NCBI RefSeq assembly: GCF_009674495.1
Contig: NZ_WKJN01000008.1
Coordinates: 62,001-126,000 of the forward strand
DNA: 64,000 nt
From: Duganella alba
Lineage (GTDB): Bacteria; Pseudomonadota; Gammaproteobacteria; Burkholderiales; Burkholderiaceae_D
Reading direction: 5' to 3'
Shown: piece by piece, positions 56,171-64,000 of the stretch
Position numbering within the stretch: the stretch's first letter is position 1
Layout of the letters: the number at the start of each line of letters is the position of its first letter
Translations under genes and position numbers: made by a program
The notes under the pieces: model-generated
The model's database searches: none
What the model was told of the DNA's origin: nothing
What the model saw: the letters and a program-made list of their open reading frames with translations, nothing else

Positions 56171-56980
56171 ATGGCCAGCAGACCTACTCCCGAACAACGC
56201 CACGAGTTTGGCGCCTTCCTCTCCAGCCGGCGCGCGCGCCTGCAACCGAAGGAGTTCGGCCTGCCGGAAGGGCCGCGGCGCACGCCGGGCCTGCGGCGCG
56301 AGGAGGTGGCGGTGCTGGCCGGCGTCAGCGTCAGCTGGTACACCTGGCTGGAGCAGGGGCGCGACATCCAGCCCTCGGCCGACGCGCTGCGCCGCATCGC
56401 CAAGGTACTGAAGCTGGACCGGGTGGAATCGGCCCACCTGTTCGCGCTGTCCTCGCTGGAAGCGCCCGCCGTCGAAACCTCCGGTGAAGTCAGCGCCGGA
56501 CTGGAAATGCTGGTGCGGGCGATTAACCCGATTCCGGCCTATGTGCGCAATCCCCGGCTCGACATCCTGGCCTGGAACGATGCCATCGCCGACATGTTTG
56601 TCGACTACGGCTCGCTGCAACCGCATGAACGCAACACGCTGCGCCTGCTGTTCCTGTACATCCCGTACCGCACCCTGATCCTGGACTGGGAGCAGATGGC
56701 GCGCGGCATGATCTCGACGTTCCGCGCCGCCCGCGCCCACGCGCAGGACAAGGCGCCATTCGACAGCCTGATCGAGGAATTGTCGGCCGAAAGCCCCGAA
56801 TTCCGCGACTGGTGGCCGGATACCGAGGTAAAAGGCTTCGACGAGGGCCGCAAACGGCTGCTGCATCCCACCAACGGCTACATCGATTTCACCTATGTGG
56901 CGCTGACGCCCGAGGGGAGGCCGGACCTGTCGCTGGTCACCTACATCCCCCGCCACGCTGCCTATGACCCACAGTCATAG
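56171..56980 (+). CDS. HTH regulator with MmyB-like ligand domain
   Basis: A 269-residue regulator with an N-terminal XRE-type helix-turn-helix (about 10-80; TPGLRREEVAVLAGVSVSWY, then LEQGRDIQPS) and a C-terminal MmyB/MltR-type ligand-binding domain (about 110-265) that resembles a PAS fold and binds fatty-acid-like ligands in characterised cases. Genes of this family are often beside a short-chain dehydrogenase or reductase they control; here the aldehyde dehydrogenase-ene reductase-FUSC cluster follows in the same direction 98 bases on. ATG 56171 fits the family start. Confidence 0.87.
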   Translation: MASRPTPEQRHEFGAFLSSRRARLQPKEFGLPEGPRRTPGLRREEVAVLAGVSVSWYTWLEQGRDIQPSADALRRIAKVLKLDRVESAHLFALSSLEAPAVETSGEVSAGLEMLVRAINPIPAYVRNPRLDILAWNDAIADMFVDYGSLQPHERNTLRLLFLYIPYRTLILDWEQMARGMISTFRAARAHAQDKAPFDSLIEELSAESPEFRDWWPDTEVKGFDEGRKRLLHPTNGYIDFTYVALTPEGRPDLSLVTYIPRHAAYDPQS

Positions 56981-57078
56981 GATAACAAGACGCCTTCTTC
57001 GCCCGATTCGACTTACCTACACTGATGGTCATGGCAGTGCATCACGCACTGCATCCAACCATCCAGGAGGTAAGAACG

Positions 57079-58473
57079 ATGTCCCAGCCAACCAACAACG
57101 TCGCCGTTTCGCGCAATCCAGCCAACGGTGAGCTGATCGCCACCTACGCATACCAGACCCCAAGCGAAGTCGAACGCCTGCTCGACGCCAACAGCGCCGC
57201 CTTCCGCCTGTGGCGCGCCACGCCGATGCGCGAACGCGTCGCCGCCTATCGCCGCCTGTCGGCCACGCTGCGCGACCGTTCGGACACGCTGGCCGCGCTG
57301 ATTACCGCCGAAATGGGCAAAACCATCAAGGCCGCCCGCGCCGAAGTGGAAAAATGCGCCGCCACCATCGACTGGATCGCCGACAACGGCCCCGCCATCC
57401 TGGCCGACGAACCGGTGTCGGTGGACGGCGACGACCAGGTGCACGTTTCCTATTTGCCAATTGGCACCGTGCTGGCCGTGATGCCATGGAATTTCCCGCT
57501 GTGGCAAGTGGTCCGCGCCTCCGGCCCGATCATGTTGTCCGGTAACGGCTTCCTGCTGAAGCACGCCCCTAACGTCATGGGTTCGGCCTATGCGCTGCAA
57601 GAAGCCTACGAAGCCGCCGGCTTCCCGAAAGGCCTGTTTGCCAACCTGATCGCCGACAACGACACCGTTGCCCGCACCATTGAAGATCCACGCGTGGCCG
57701 CCGTCACGCTGACCGGCAGCATGCGCGCCGGTTCCGCTGTCGCCGCCACCGCCGGCAAGGCGCTGAAGAAGAGCCTGCTGGAACTGGGCGGCGCCGACGC
57801 CTTCATCGTGCTGGCGGACGCCAATATCGACCTGGCGGTCAAGGCCGGCGTCGAAGCGCGCTTCCAGAACGCCGGTCAGGTCTGCCTGGCGGCCAAGCGC
57901 TTCATCCTGGAACAGCCGATCGCCGAGGAATTCACCCGCAAATTCGTGGCAGCCGTCCAGCAGATGACCGCCGGCGACCCGCTCGACCCGGCCAGCACCA
58001 TCGGCCCGATGGCGCGCGGCGACCTGCGCGACGAGCTGCATCAGCAGGTGGAACGCACCATCGCCGCCGGCGCCACGCTGGTGGTGGGCGGCCGCAAGCT
58101 GGACGGCCCGGGCAATTACTACGCGCCGACGGTGCTGACCAATGTCCAGCCTGGCATGGCCGCGTTTGACGAGGAAACCTTCGGCCCGGTCGCCGCCATC
58201 ACCGTGGCCGACAACGCCGAGCACGCCATTCTGCTGGCCAATACCAGCGACTACGGCCTGGGCGGCAGCCTGTGGACCAGCGACATCGCCCGCGCCCAGC
58301 GCATCGCCCGTCGCCTGGAGACCGGCGGCGTGTTCATCAACGGCTATCCGGCGTCGAACGCACGCATCCCGGTGGGCGGCGTCAAGAAGAGCGGTTACGG
58401 CCGCGAGCTATCGCACTTCGGCTTGCGCGAATTCACCAATGCACAGGCCGTATGGGCCAAAACCGTTGACTAA
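57079..58473 (+). CDS. Succinate-semialdehyde-type aldehyde dehydrogenase
   Basis: A 464-residue NAD(P)-dependent aldehyde dehydrogenase. The nucleophile is Cys269 in NAGQVCLAAKRF, the general base is Glu in LLELGGADAF, and the oxyanion Asn lies in MPWNFPLWQV. Sequence is closest by eye to succinate-semialdehyde dehydrogenase (GabD/Sad type), but the true substrate is unproved. AGGAGG stands seven bases before the ATG at 57079. It starts the unit with the ene reductase 13 bases later, suggesting joint removal of reactive aldehydes or unsaturated carbonyls. Confidence 0.92.
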   Translation: MSQPTNNVAVSRNPANGELIATYAYQTPSEVERLLDANSAAFRLWRATPMRERVAAYRRLSATLRDRSDTLAALITAEMGKTIKAARAEVEKCAATIDWIADNGPAILADEPVSVDGDDQVHVSYLPIGTVLAVMPWNFPLWQVVRASGPIMLSGNGFLLKHAPNVMGSAYALQEAYEAAGFPKGLFANLIADNDTVARTIEDPRVAAVTLTGSMRAGSAVAATAGKALKKSLLELGGADAFIVLADANIDLAVKAGVEARFQNAGQVCLAAKRFILEQPIAEEFTRKFVAAVQQMTAGDPLDPASTIGPMARGDLRDELHQQVERTIAAGATLVVGGRKLDGPGNYYAPTVLTNVQPGMAAFDEETFGPVAAITVADNAEHAILLANTSDYGLGGSLWTSDIARAQRIARRLETGGVFINGYPASNARIPVGGVKKSGYGRELSHFGLREFTNAQAVWAKTVD

Positions 58474-58486
58474 CAAGGAGAACATC

Positions 58487-59581
58487 ATGCATGCCAATAG
58501 CCCAATTCTTCAGCCCGTCACCATCGGCGGCCTGTCGCTGAAAAACCGCATCGTCATGGCGCCGATGACGCGCAGCCGCTCGGACGACGCCGGCGTGCCG
58601 CCGGAGTATGCCGCAGCGTATTACGCCCAGCGCGCCGGCGCCGGCCTGATCGTCACGGAAGCCACCAACATCTCGGCGCAGGGCCGTGGCTATCCGCGCA
58701 CGCCCGGCATCTGGACCGAGGAACAGGTCGCCGCCTGGCGCCGCGTCACCGACGCCGTGCACGAACGCGACGGCAAGATCTTCCTGCAACTGTGGCACAC
58801 CGGCCGCATGTCGCATCCGGACCTGCACAACGGCGGCCTGCCGGTGGCGCCATCGGCGATCAAGCCGGAAGGGCAGATCCGCGTGCACGACGGCATGAAG
58901 GACTTCGTCACGCCACGTGCGCTGGACGCCAGCGAATTGCCCGGCATCGTCGACGATTACCGCCGCGCCGCCGAAAACGCCAGGCGCGCCGGCTTCGATG
59001 GCGTGGAGGTGCATGCGGCCAACAACTACCTGCTCGAGCAGTTCGTCCGCGACAGCACCAACCATCGCAGCGACGAATATGGCGGCTCGCTGGAAAACCG
59101 CCTGCGCTTCCCGCTGGAAGTGGTGCGCGCGGTGGTGGATGTCTGGGGCGCCGACCGCGTCGGCATTCGTATCTCGCCGGTGACGACCGCGCCGGGCAAT
59201 ACGCCGCTCGACAGCAACACCATGGCCACCTTCGGTGCGTTTGTGGATGCGCTGTCGGCACTGGGCCTGCTGTACATTCACGACATCGAAGGCGTGACCC
59301 AGTTGAGCCGCGAGGCCACCGACGGCATCAGCTTCACGGCCTTGCGCGAACGCTTCAACGGCGCCTACATCGCCAACAACCAGTACACGCTGGCGCTGGC
59401 CGAGCAGACACTGGCGGCGGGCGATGCCGACCTGTTCAGCATCGGCCGGCCGTTCATCGCCAATCCGGACCTGGTCGAGCGCCTGCGCACCGGCGCGCCG
59501 CTGGCCGAAGCGCCGAAGGAATACTGGTACGGCGGCGACGCCACCGGCTATTCCGACTGGCCCGGGCTCAATGGACGGTAA
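58487..59581 (+). CDS. Old yellow enzyme family alkene reductase (NemA-like)
   Basis: A 364-residue FMN-dependent TIM-barrel ene reductase. The substrate-binding His176 and Asn179 lie in VHAANNYLLEQF; RSDEYGGSLENR and the C-terminal FSIGRPFIANPDL, which holds the FMN phosphate, are typical. Relatives reduce activated C=C bonds, nitro compounds and N-ethylmaleimide with NADPH. AAGGAG precedes ATG 58487. Its last 11 bases overlap the FUSC gene. It sits with an aldehyde dehydrogenase and an exporter-like protein, a detoxification context. Confidence 0.93.
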   Translation: MHANSPILQPVTIGGLSLKNRIVMAPMTRSRSDDAGVPPEYAAAYYAQRAGAGLIVTEATNISAQGRGYPRTPGIWTEEQVAAWRRVTDAVHERDGKIFLQLWHTGRMSHPDLHNGGLPVAPSAIKPEGQIRVHDGMKDFVTPRALDASELPGIVDDYRRAAENARRAGFDGVEVHAANNYLLEQFVRDSTNHRSDEYGGSLENRLRFPLEVVRAVVDVWGADRVGIRISPVTTAPGNTPLDSNTMATFGAFVDALSALGLLYIHDIEGVTQLSREATDGISFTALRERFNGAYIANNQYTLALAEQTLAAGDADLFSIGRPFIANPDLVERLRTGAPLAEAPKEYWYGGDATGYSDWPGLNGR

Positions 59582-60659
59582 CGGCATCAGAGGATGGAGC
59601 GCCGCCGCCGCCAGCGTGGCGCGCGACTTCCTCCCGTGGCGCATGTCCGGCGCGCGCGCTGTCGATGAGGTCAGCTGCCTGGCGGCCGTGCTGCTGGCCA
59701 TCGCCGCAGCGCATATGCTTGGCATCGGCAATGTCGGCTGGGCCGCCTTCAGCGCCTTCATCGTGATACGCGGCACCTTGGCCGACACCGCGTGGCGTGG
59801 TGCGCTGCGCGTGGCGGGCACGGCCGCCGGCGTGACGCTGGCGTGGCTGCTGGCGCCGGTGTTGCTTGGTTCGACCGTCCTGCTCAGTCTGGCGTTGGCC
59901 GTGGTGGGCGGCGCCACACTGTATCTGTGCGTGCTGGACCGGCGCGGCTACGGTTGGCTGTTGGCCGGCCTGAGCTTTGCGATGGTGCTGATTGACGGCA
60001 TGCAGGATTCCAGCGTGGCGCTGGCGGCGTTTGCGCGGGCGCGGCTCACCGAGGTATCTGTCGGCACTGCCGCTGCGGTGCTGGTCAGTGCGCTCTCGGC
60101 GCTGGTCATGCAGCGCGCGGCGGGGGCGGTTGCGGCGCCGGTCCTGCAGTTCTGGCACAAGGCGGCTTGCCTGCATGCCTTGCAGGGCGCACTGGCGCTG
60201 GCGCTGATTCCCTGGGTTTGGACGGCATGGCACATCAAGGCGCTCAGCCAGAGCAGCATCACCATCATGGCGGTGATGATGGTGCCGGCGGCGGACCTTG
60301 CCGCATCGGACAGCCCGGCCGCGACCCGGCTGCGGCACAGGTTTTTCGGCTGTTGCATCGGCGGTTTGCTGGCCACCGGCATTCTGCTATTGAGCCATGC
60401 GTCGCCCATCGTCATGACATTGGCGGCCTGTCTGGGCGTGGCGGCCGGCCGCCATATCGAGAATGCCGGGCGCGGCATCGAGTACGTCGGCACGCAGCTG
60501 GCGCTGGCGTTTCTGGTGGTGCTGGTGCCGGACAACTACGCGTCGGTGGACGCCGCGACAGGGCTGCAGCGGCTGTTCGGCATCGTCCTCGGCATGCTGT
60601 TGCTGGAAGTGGTACGGCGTTTCCTGAAAACAAAGCGTGGTAAAATCCCCGGCCCTTGA
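59571..60659 (+). CDS. FUSC-type membrane protein (fusaric acid resistance-like)
   Basis: A 362-residue membrane protein with about ten hydrophobic helices in two halves and little soluble sequence, matching the FUSC (aromatic acid exporter) group by the repeated pattern around VGWAAFSAFIVIRGTLADTA and the second-half equivalent. Substrate unknown. ATG 59571 overlaps the ene reductase end by 11 bases, so translation is probably coupled. The stop codon lies inside the left arm of the terminator stem and just after an extended -10 that belongs to the next gene. Confidence 0.82.
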   Translation: MDGNGIRGWSAAAASVARDFLPWRMSGARAVDEVSCLAAVLLAIAAAHMLGIGNVGWAAFSAFIVIRGTLADTAWRGALRVAGTAAGVTLAWLLAPVLLGSTVLLSLALAVVGGATLYLCVLDRRGYGWLLAGLSFAMVLIDGMQDSSVALAAFARARLTEVSVGTAAAVLVSALSALVMQRAAGAVAAPVLQFWHKAACLHALQGALALALIPWVWTAWHIKALSQSSITIMAVMMVPAADLAASDSPAATRLRHRFFGCCIGGLLATGILLLSHASPIVMTLAACLGVAAGRHIENAGRGIEYVGTQLALAFLVVLVPDNYASVDAATGLQRLFGIVLGMLLLEVVRRFLKTKRGKIPGP

Positions 60660-60686
60660 GGGCAGCCGCTGCGGCTGCCCTTTTTT
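60638..60686 (+). terminator. Extended -10 followed by intrinsic terminator, between FUSC gene and permease
   Basis: TGG plus TAAAAT (60641-60646) is an extended -10 inside the end of the FUSC gene. A 10-bp stem (60659-60668 with 60672-60681, arms AGGGCAGCC and GGCTGCCCT, plus one inner pair) and TTTTTT follow. It terminates the aldehyde dehydrogenase-FUSC transcript and would also stop a short transcript begun at the -10. Confidence 0.7.
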
Positions 60687-60725
60687 GCATCTGGGATGAA
60701 TGAATAACAAGCAATGGAGGCTGTA

Positions 60726-62120
60726 GTGAGTATTTTTAGAACCAAGGACTTGGACGCCATGCGCGAAGCCAGCGCCAAACCTGGCGGGCTGAAGAAAGTC
60801 CTCGGACCGGTCGATCTGATTTTGATGGGCATCGGCGCCATTGTCGGCACCGGTATTTTTGTGCTGACGGGCAGCGGCGCGACGACGGCCGGTCCGGCGT
60901 TGGCCCTGTCCTTTGTGGTGGCCGCGTTTGCCTGCGGCTTTGCCGCGCTGTGCTATGCGGAATTCGCCTCCATCCTGCCGGTGGCCGGCGGCATTTACAC
61001 CTACAGCTACGCCATTTTGGGCGAGATCATCGCCTGGATGATCGGCTGGGATCTGATCCTGGAATACGGCCTGGTGACGTCCGCCGTGTCGGTGGGCTGG
61101 TCGGGCTACTTCCAGTCGCTGATCAGCGGCTTCGGCATCCACATCCCGGTGGCGTTGTCCGCCGCGCCGGGTGCGCTGCCTGGCGTGACCACTTTCTTCA
61201 ACCTGCCGGCCTTCCTGATCATGATGGTGCTGACCGTGCTGCTGTCGCTGGGCGTGCGTGAATCCGCCCGCGTCAACAACATCATGGTGGTGGTGAAGAT
61301 CAGCGTGGTGCTGCTGTTTATCTTTGTCGGTGCGCGCCACGTGTCGCCGCCGAACTGGCATCCCTTCATGCCGTATGGCGCCACCGGCGTTATGAGCGCG
61401 GCGGCGCTGGTGTTCTTCGCGTTCATCGGTTTTGACGCGGTGACCACGGCTGCGGAAGAGGTCAAGCAGCCGAAGCGCGATCTGCCGATCGGCATCATCG
61501 GTTCGCTGGCTGTCTGCACCGTGCTGTACGTGGTGGTGTCGGCCATCATGACCGGCATCGTGCCGTACACCCAGTTCAAGGGCATCGATCATCCGGTGTC
61601 GCTGGCGCTGCAATTCGCCGGCGAAAACTGGGTGGCCGGCTTCGTCGACCTCGGCGCGATCCTGGGCATGAGCACCGTGATCCTGGTGATGGCCTTCGGC
61701 CAGAGCCGTGTGCTGTATGCGATGTCGCGCGACGGCCTGCTGCCGAAACGCCTGTCCGCGCTGAACGGCGCCGGCACGCCGATCGTGGCGACCTGGCTGG
61801 TCGGCATCGTGTTCGGCCTGCTGGGCGCGCTGGTGCCGCTGGAAGTGCTGGGCGAGCTGGCGAACATCGGCACGCTGGCCGCGTTCTGCCTGGTGTCGGT
61901 GGCGGTGATCGTGCTGCGCCGGAAGCGTCCGGACCTGCCGCGCGCCTTCCGCTGCCCGGGCGTGCCGGTCATTCCAGGCCTGGCGATCCTGTTCTGCGGC
62001 GCGCTGATGGTGTTCCTCAGCGCGATCACCTGGATCGCCTTCACCATCTGGCTGGCGATCGGGCTGGTGGTGTACTTCACCTATGCCCGTCACCACTCGC
62101 TGCTGAATAAGGCCGGCTGA
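60726..62120 (+). CDS. APC-family amino acid permease
   Basis: A 464-residue inner-membrane transporter of 12 helices. The first helix has the substrate-binding GIGAIVGTGIFVLTG of the APC superfamily, and the C-terminal half resembles cationic amino acid transporter (CAT)-like members. The start is taken as GTG 60726 (MSIFRTKDLDAMREA) with GGAGG five bases upstream; an in-frame ATG at 60714 overlaps that ribosome site. Substrate not inferable beyond amino acids. It converges with poxB, only 2 bases between stop codons. Confidence 0.9.
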   Translation: MSIFRTKDLDAMREASAKPGGLKKVLGPVDLILMGIGAIVGTGIFVLTGSGATTAGPALALSFVVAAFACGFAALCYAEFASILPVAGGIYTYSYAILGEIIAWMIGWDLILEYGLVTSAVSVGWSGYFQSLISGFGIHIPVALSAAPGALPGVTTFFNLPAFLIMMVLTVLLSLGVRESARVNNIMVVVKISVVLLFIFVGARHVSPPNWHPFMPYGATGVMSAAALVFFAFIGFDAVTTAAEEVKQPKRDLPIGIIGSLAVCTVLYVVVSAIMTGIVPYTQFKGIDHPVSLALQFAGENWVAGFVDLGAILGMSTVILVMAFGQSRVLYAMSRDGLLPKRLSALNGAGTPIVATWLVGIVFGLLGALVPLEVLGELANIGTLAAFCLVSVAVIVLRRKRPDLPRAFRCPGVPVIPGLAILFCGALMVFLSAITWIAFTIWLAIGLVVYFTYARHHSLLNKAG

Positions 62121-62122
62121 GC

Positions 62123-63838
62123 TTATTTGGTCAGGTTGTCCTTGACGAGGTCGATCACGTCCTGGCCTCGTCCACTCAGCACCGCCTTGGCAGAATACAG
62201 GGCGGTGCCCAGCACCTGCTTCATTTCCAAGGTGGGCGGCATGACCAGTTCGAAACGGTCGGTCGTCACATCCAGCAGCGCCGGGCCCGGATGGGCTAGC
62301 CAGGCCTGCACCGCCTCTTCCAGTTGGGCCGGCGTTTCGACCCGCTGGCCGTAGATGCCGATGGCTTCCGCCACGCGCGCGAAGTCCGGATTCTTCAAGT
62401 CGGTATAGGCGTCCAGCAAGCCTTCGACTTTCTGTTCCAGCTCCACAAATCCCAGCGAACTGTTGTTGTAGACCGCGACCTTGATCGCGATGTTTTCCTG
62501 CACCGCCGTAATCAGATCGCCCATCAGCATCGCCAGGCCGCCATCGCCCGACAGCGAGATCACCTGCCGTTGCGGGAAGGCTTTCTTGGCGCCCAGTGCC
62601 TGCGGCATGGCGTTGGCCATGGTGCCGTGGGTCAGGCTGACCAGCGTGCGGCGGCGGCCGTTGGCGCGCGTGTGGCGCAGCACCCAGACCATGGGCGAGC
62701 CGCCGTCGGCCGTGAAGATGGCGTCGTCGTCGGCGTACTTGTCGATCGTCGCCGTCAGGTATTGCGGGCGGATGGTGCCGTTGTCGCCGGCCGTGGCGCG
62801 TTCGTTGAGGTGGGCGAGGGCTTTCTGGTGGCGCTCGACGCAGTGGTCGAGGAAGCTGGCGTCGTCATGCTGCTGCAACAGCGGCAGCAGCGCCGTCAGC
62901 GTGGCGCCGATGTCGCCCACCGCGCCGAGTTCGATTGGATGGCGTCGGCCCAGGTGAGTGGGGTCGATGTCGATCTGGATGATGCGCGCGTGCGCCGGGT
63001 AGAACTGGCGCCAGGCGAAGTCACAACCTAATAGCAGCAAGGTGTCGCACTCGCTGACCGCGTGGTAGCCGGATTCGACGCCGAAGATGCCGGTCATGCC
63101 GACGTTGTGCGGATTGTCGTATTCAACGAAATCCTTGGCGCGCGAGGTGTGGGCGATGGGCGCCTTGAGCCGTGCCGCCACCGCCATCAGCGCCGTGTGC
63201 GCGCCCTGGCAGCCGGAGCCGCCGTAGATGGCGATTTTCTTGCCGGTGTTGAGCACTTCGGCGATGCGCGCCAGTTCGTCGTCCGAGGGCCGCGTTTGCG
63301 GGCGCGGCTGATGCACCGCGAATGGCGGTTCGTCAGCGGCGGTTTCCTTCGAAATATCCGCCGGCACGATGATGACCGCCACGCCGCCCTTGGTCAGCGC
63401 GGCCTGCGCCGCCGCCGCGGTGACGCGCCGTGCCTGGGCCGGCGTGCGGATCTCCTGGCAGAACACGCTGCACTGGTCGTAGATGGGTTTGTAATCCACT
63501 TCCTGCGGGAAGTCGAAGCCCTGTTCGTCGCGCACGATCTGGCTGGCGATCAGCACCACCGGCGAGCGGTTGCGGTGCGCCTCGAACAGGCCGTTGACGA
63601 AGTGCAGGCTGCCGGGACCGCAGGAACCGGCGCACAAGGTCAGCCGGCCGGTGAGCATGGCCTCGGCGCCGGCGGCGAATCCGCCGGCTTCCTCGTGGCG
63701 CACGTGGACCCAGTCGATCTCGCTGCGGCGGATGGCGTCGGTGATGTGGTTCAGGGTATCGCCGGGGACGCCCCAGCAATGTTTGGCGCCTGCTTGCTGC
63801 AGGGTTTCGATGATGGCTTCTGCGACGGTCTTGGACAT
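62123..63838 (-). CDS. poxB: PoxB, pyruvate dehydrogenase (quinone)
   Basis: A 571-residue thiamine-diphosphate enzyme, close to E. coli PoxB (572). The catalytic Glu is in VHVRHEEAGGFAAGAEA; the ThDP motif is GDGGLAMLMGDLITAVQENI ending in YNN; an FAD-binding middle domain lies between. The C-terminus KAVLSGRGQDVIDLVKDNL matches the lipid-binding peptide that brings PoxB to the membrane. It oxidises pyruvate to acetate and CO2, passing electrons to ubiquinone, typically in stationary phase. ATG 63838 (MSKTVAEAI) has GGGAAA upstream; the frame is open 24 codons further. Confidence 0.93.
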   Translation of the reverse strand: MSKTVAEAIIETLQQAGAKHCWGVPGDTLNHITDAIRRSEIDWVHVRHEEAGGFAAGAEAMLTGRLTLCAGSCGPGSLHFVNGLFEAHRNRSPVVLIASQIVRDEQGFDFPQEVDYKPIYDQCSVFCQEIRTPAQARRVTAAAAQAALTKGGVAVIIVPADISKETAADEPPFAVHQPRPQTRPSDDELARIAEVLNTGKKIAIYGGSGCQGAHTALMAVAARLKAPIAHTSRAKDFVEYDNPHNVGMTGIFGVESGYHAVSECDTLLLLGCDFAWRQFYPAHARIIQIDIDPTHLGRRHPIELGAVGDIGATLTALLPLLQQHDDASFLDHCVERHQKALAHLNERATAGDNGTIRPQYLTATIDKYADDDAIFTADGGSPMVWVLRHTRANGRRRTLVSLTHGTMANAMPQALGAKKAFPQRQVISLSGDGGLAMLMGDLITAVQENIAIKVAVYNNSSLGFVELEQKVEGLLDAYTDLKNPDFARVAEAIGIYGQRVETPAQLEEAVQAWLAHPGPALLDVTTDRFELVMPPTLEMKQVLGTALYSAKAVLSGRGQDVIDLVKDNLTK

Positions 63839-63932
63839 GGTCTGTTTCCCGGTATTGGTAGCAGACTTAGGATGTGACAAGCGGCCGCGCGTGTATGTTC
63901 GCTTCCGCACGAGCGGCCGATCTTGCTTTTCG

Positions 63933-64000
63933 TCAGGAGAGCAGGGCGGTGAGGGCGTTCGGGTGGATGGCCCAGCCGGCCAGGCCGGATAGTCCCATCA
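63933..64000 (-). CDS. C-terminal end of an unidentified gene (partial)
   Basis: An open frame entering from the right edge and ending at TGA (63933-63935). The last residues, MGLSGLAGWAIHPNALTALL, are hydrophobic and could be the end of a membrane transporter. Too short to identify. It is upstream of and in line with poxB, with about 95 bases between. Confidence 0.35.
   Translation of the reverse strand, partial: MGLSGLAGWAIHPNALTALLS

Noticed and set aside
60387..62096. 569-codon minus-strand open frame opposite the amino acid permease
   Set aside because: Extremely His/Gln/Arg/Asp-rich shadow of a membrane protein gene; no recognisable fold.

Overview
The window is GC-rich chromosomal DNA of a betaproteobacterium. 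Gene content, order and protein sequences fit Burkholderiales, most likely Oxalobacteraceae (Massilia/Duganella/Janthinobacterium type). This rests on recognised gene order (yceD-rpmF-plsX-fabHDG-acpP-fabF, and rpoE-rseA-degQ-grx-lepA-lepB-rnc-era-recO-pdxJ-acpS-uvrC-pgsA-tRNA), not on a database search. No prophage, insertion sequence, CRISPR array or secretion island is visible. Coding density is very high and no stretch over about 300 bases lacks a gene; the longest gene-free gaps (about 210 bases) lie before the alcohol dehydrogenase and between yceD and rpmF.

Layout. 0-9 kb: the SbcC/SbcD nuclease pair on the minus strand, a membrane diguanylate cyclase, a YcaQ-type DNA glycosylase, a DUF2804 protein and a Pat-like protein acetyltransferase with a degenerate CoA-ligase part. 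9-16 kb: a hemerythrin-like protein, a DUF349 protein, MoaE, ClpB behind a good sigma-32-type promoter, and a cytoplasmic diguanylate cyclase. 16-22 kb: a divergent AraC regulator and MFS exporter, RraA-like protein, a translationally coupled pair of tiny unknown genes, RlmJ, and an EAL-HDOD protein that ends at a perfect 90-bp palindrome. 22-25 kb: the minus-strand unit maf, tetrapyrrole-methylase-type methyltransferase, LolC-type permease.

25-44.8 kb is a long plus-strand core block: 23S rRNA/L32, phospholipid and fatty-acid initiation and elongation, then the sigma-E unit (ygfX-like gene, rpoE, a very short rseA, no rseB, degQ), glutaredoxin, LepA, signal peptidase I, DUF4845, RNase III, Era, RecO, PdxJ, AcpS, UvrC and PgsA. 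Many genes overlap by ATGA or GTGA, so translation is probably coupled. It ends in a tRNA operon (four identical tRNA-Gly-GCC and one tRNA-Cys-GCA) with a near-consensus promoter.

45-64 kb is accessory: a MocR-type regulator, a small membrane protein overlapping the tail of a GGDEF-EAL protein, a zinc alcohol dehydrogenase with an apparent one-base deletion near its start, a LysR regulator, an OsmC-YcaO protein, a GAF histidine kinase opposite a stand-alone receiver, an HTH/MmyB regulator beside an aldehyde dehydrogenase-ene reductase-FUSC cluster, an amino acid permease, and pyruvate oxidase.

No wholly new multi-gene system was found. The most unusual points are the 90-bp palindrome, the pared-down Pat enzyme, the anti-sigma factor without a membrane segment and without RseB, the coupled small-gene pair, and leaders in which a promoter-like element is followed almost at once by an intrinsic terminator upstream of a gene.
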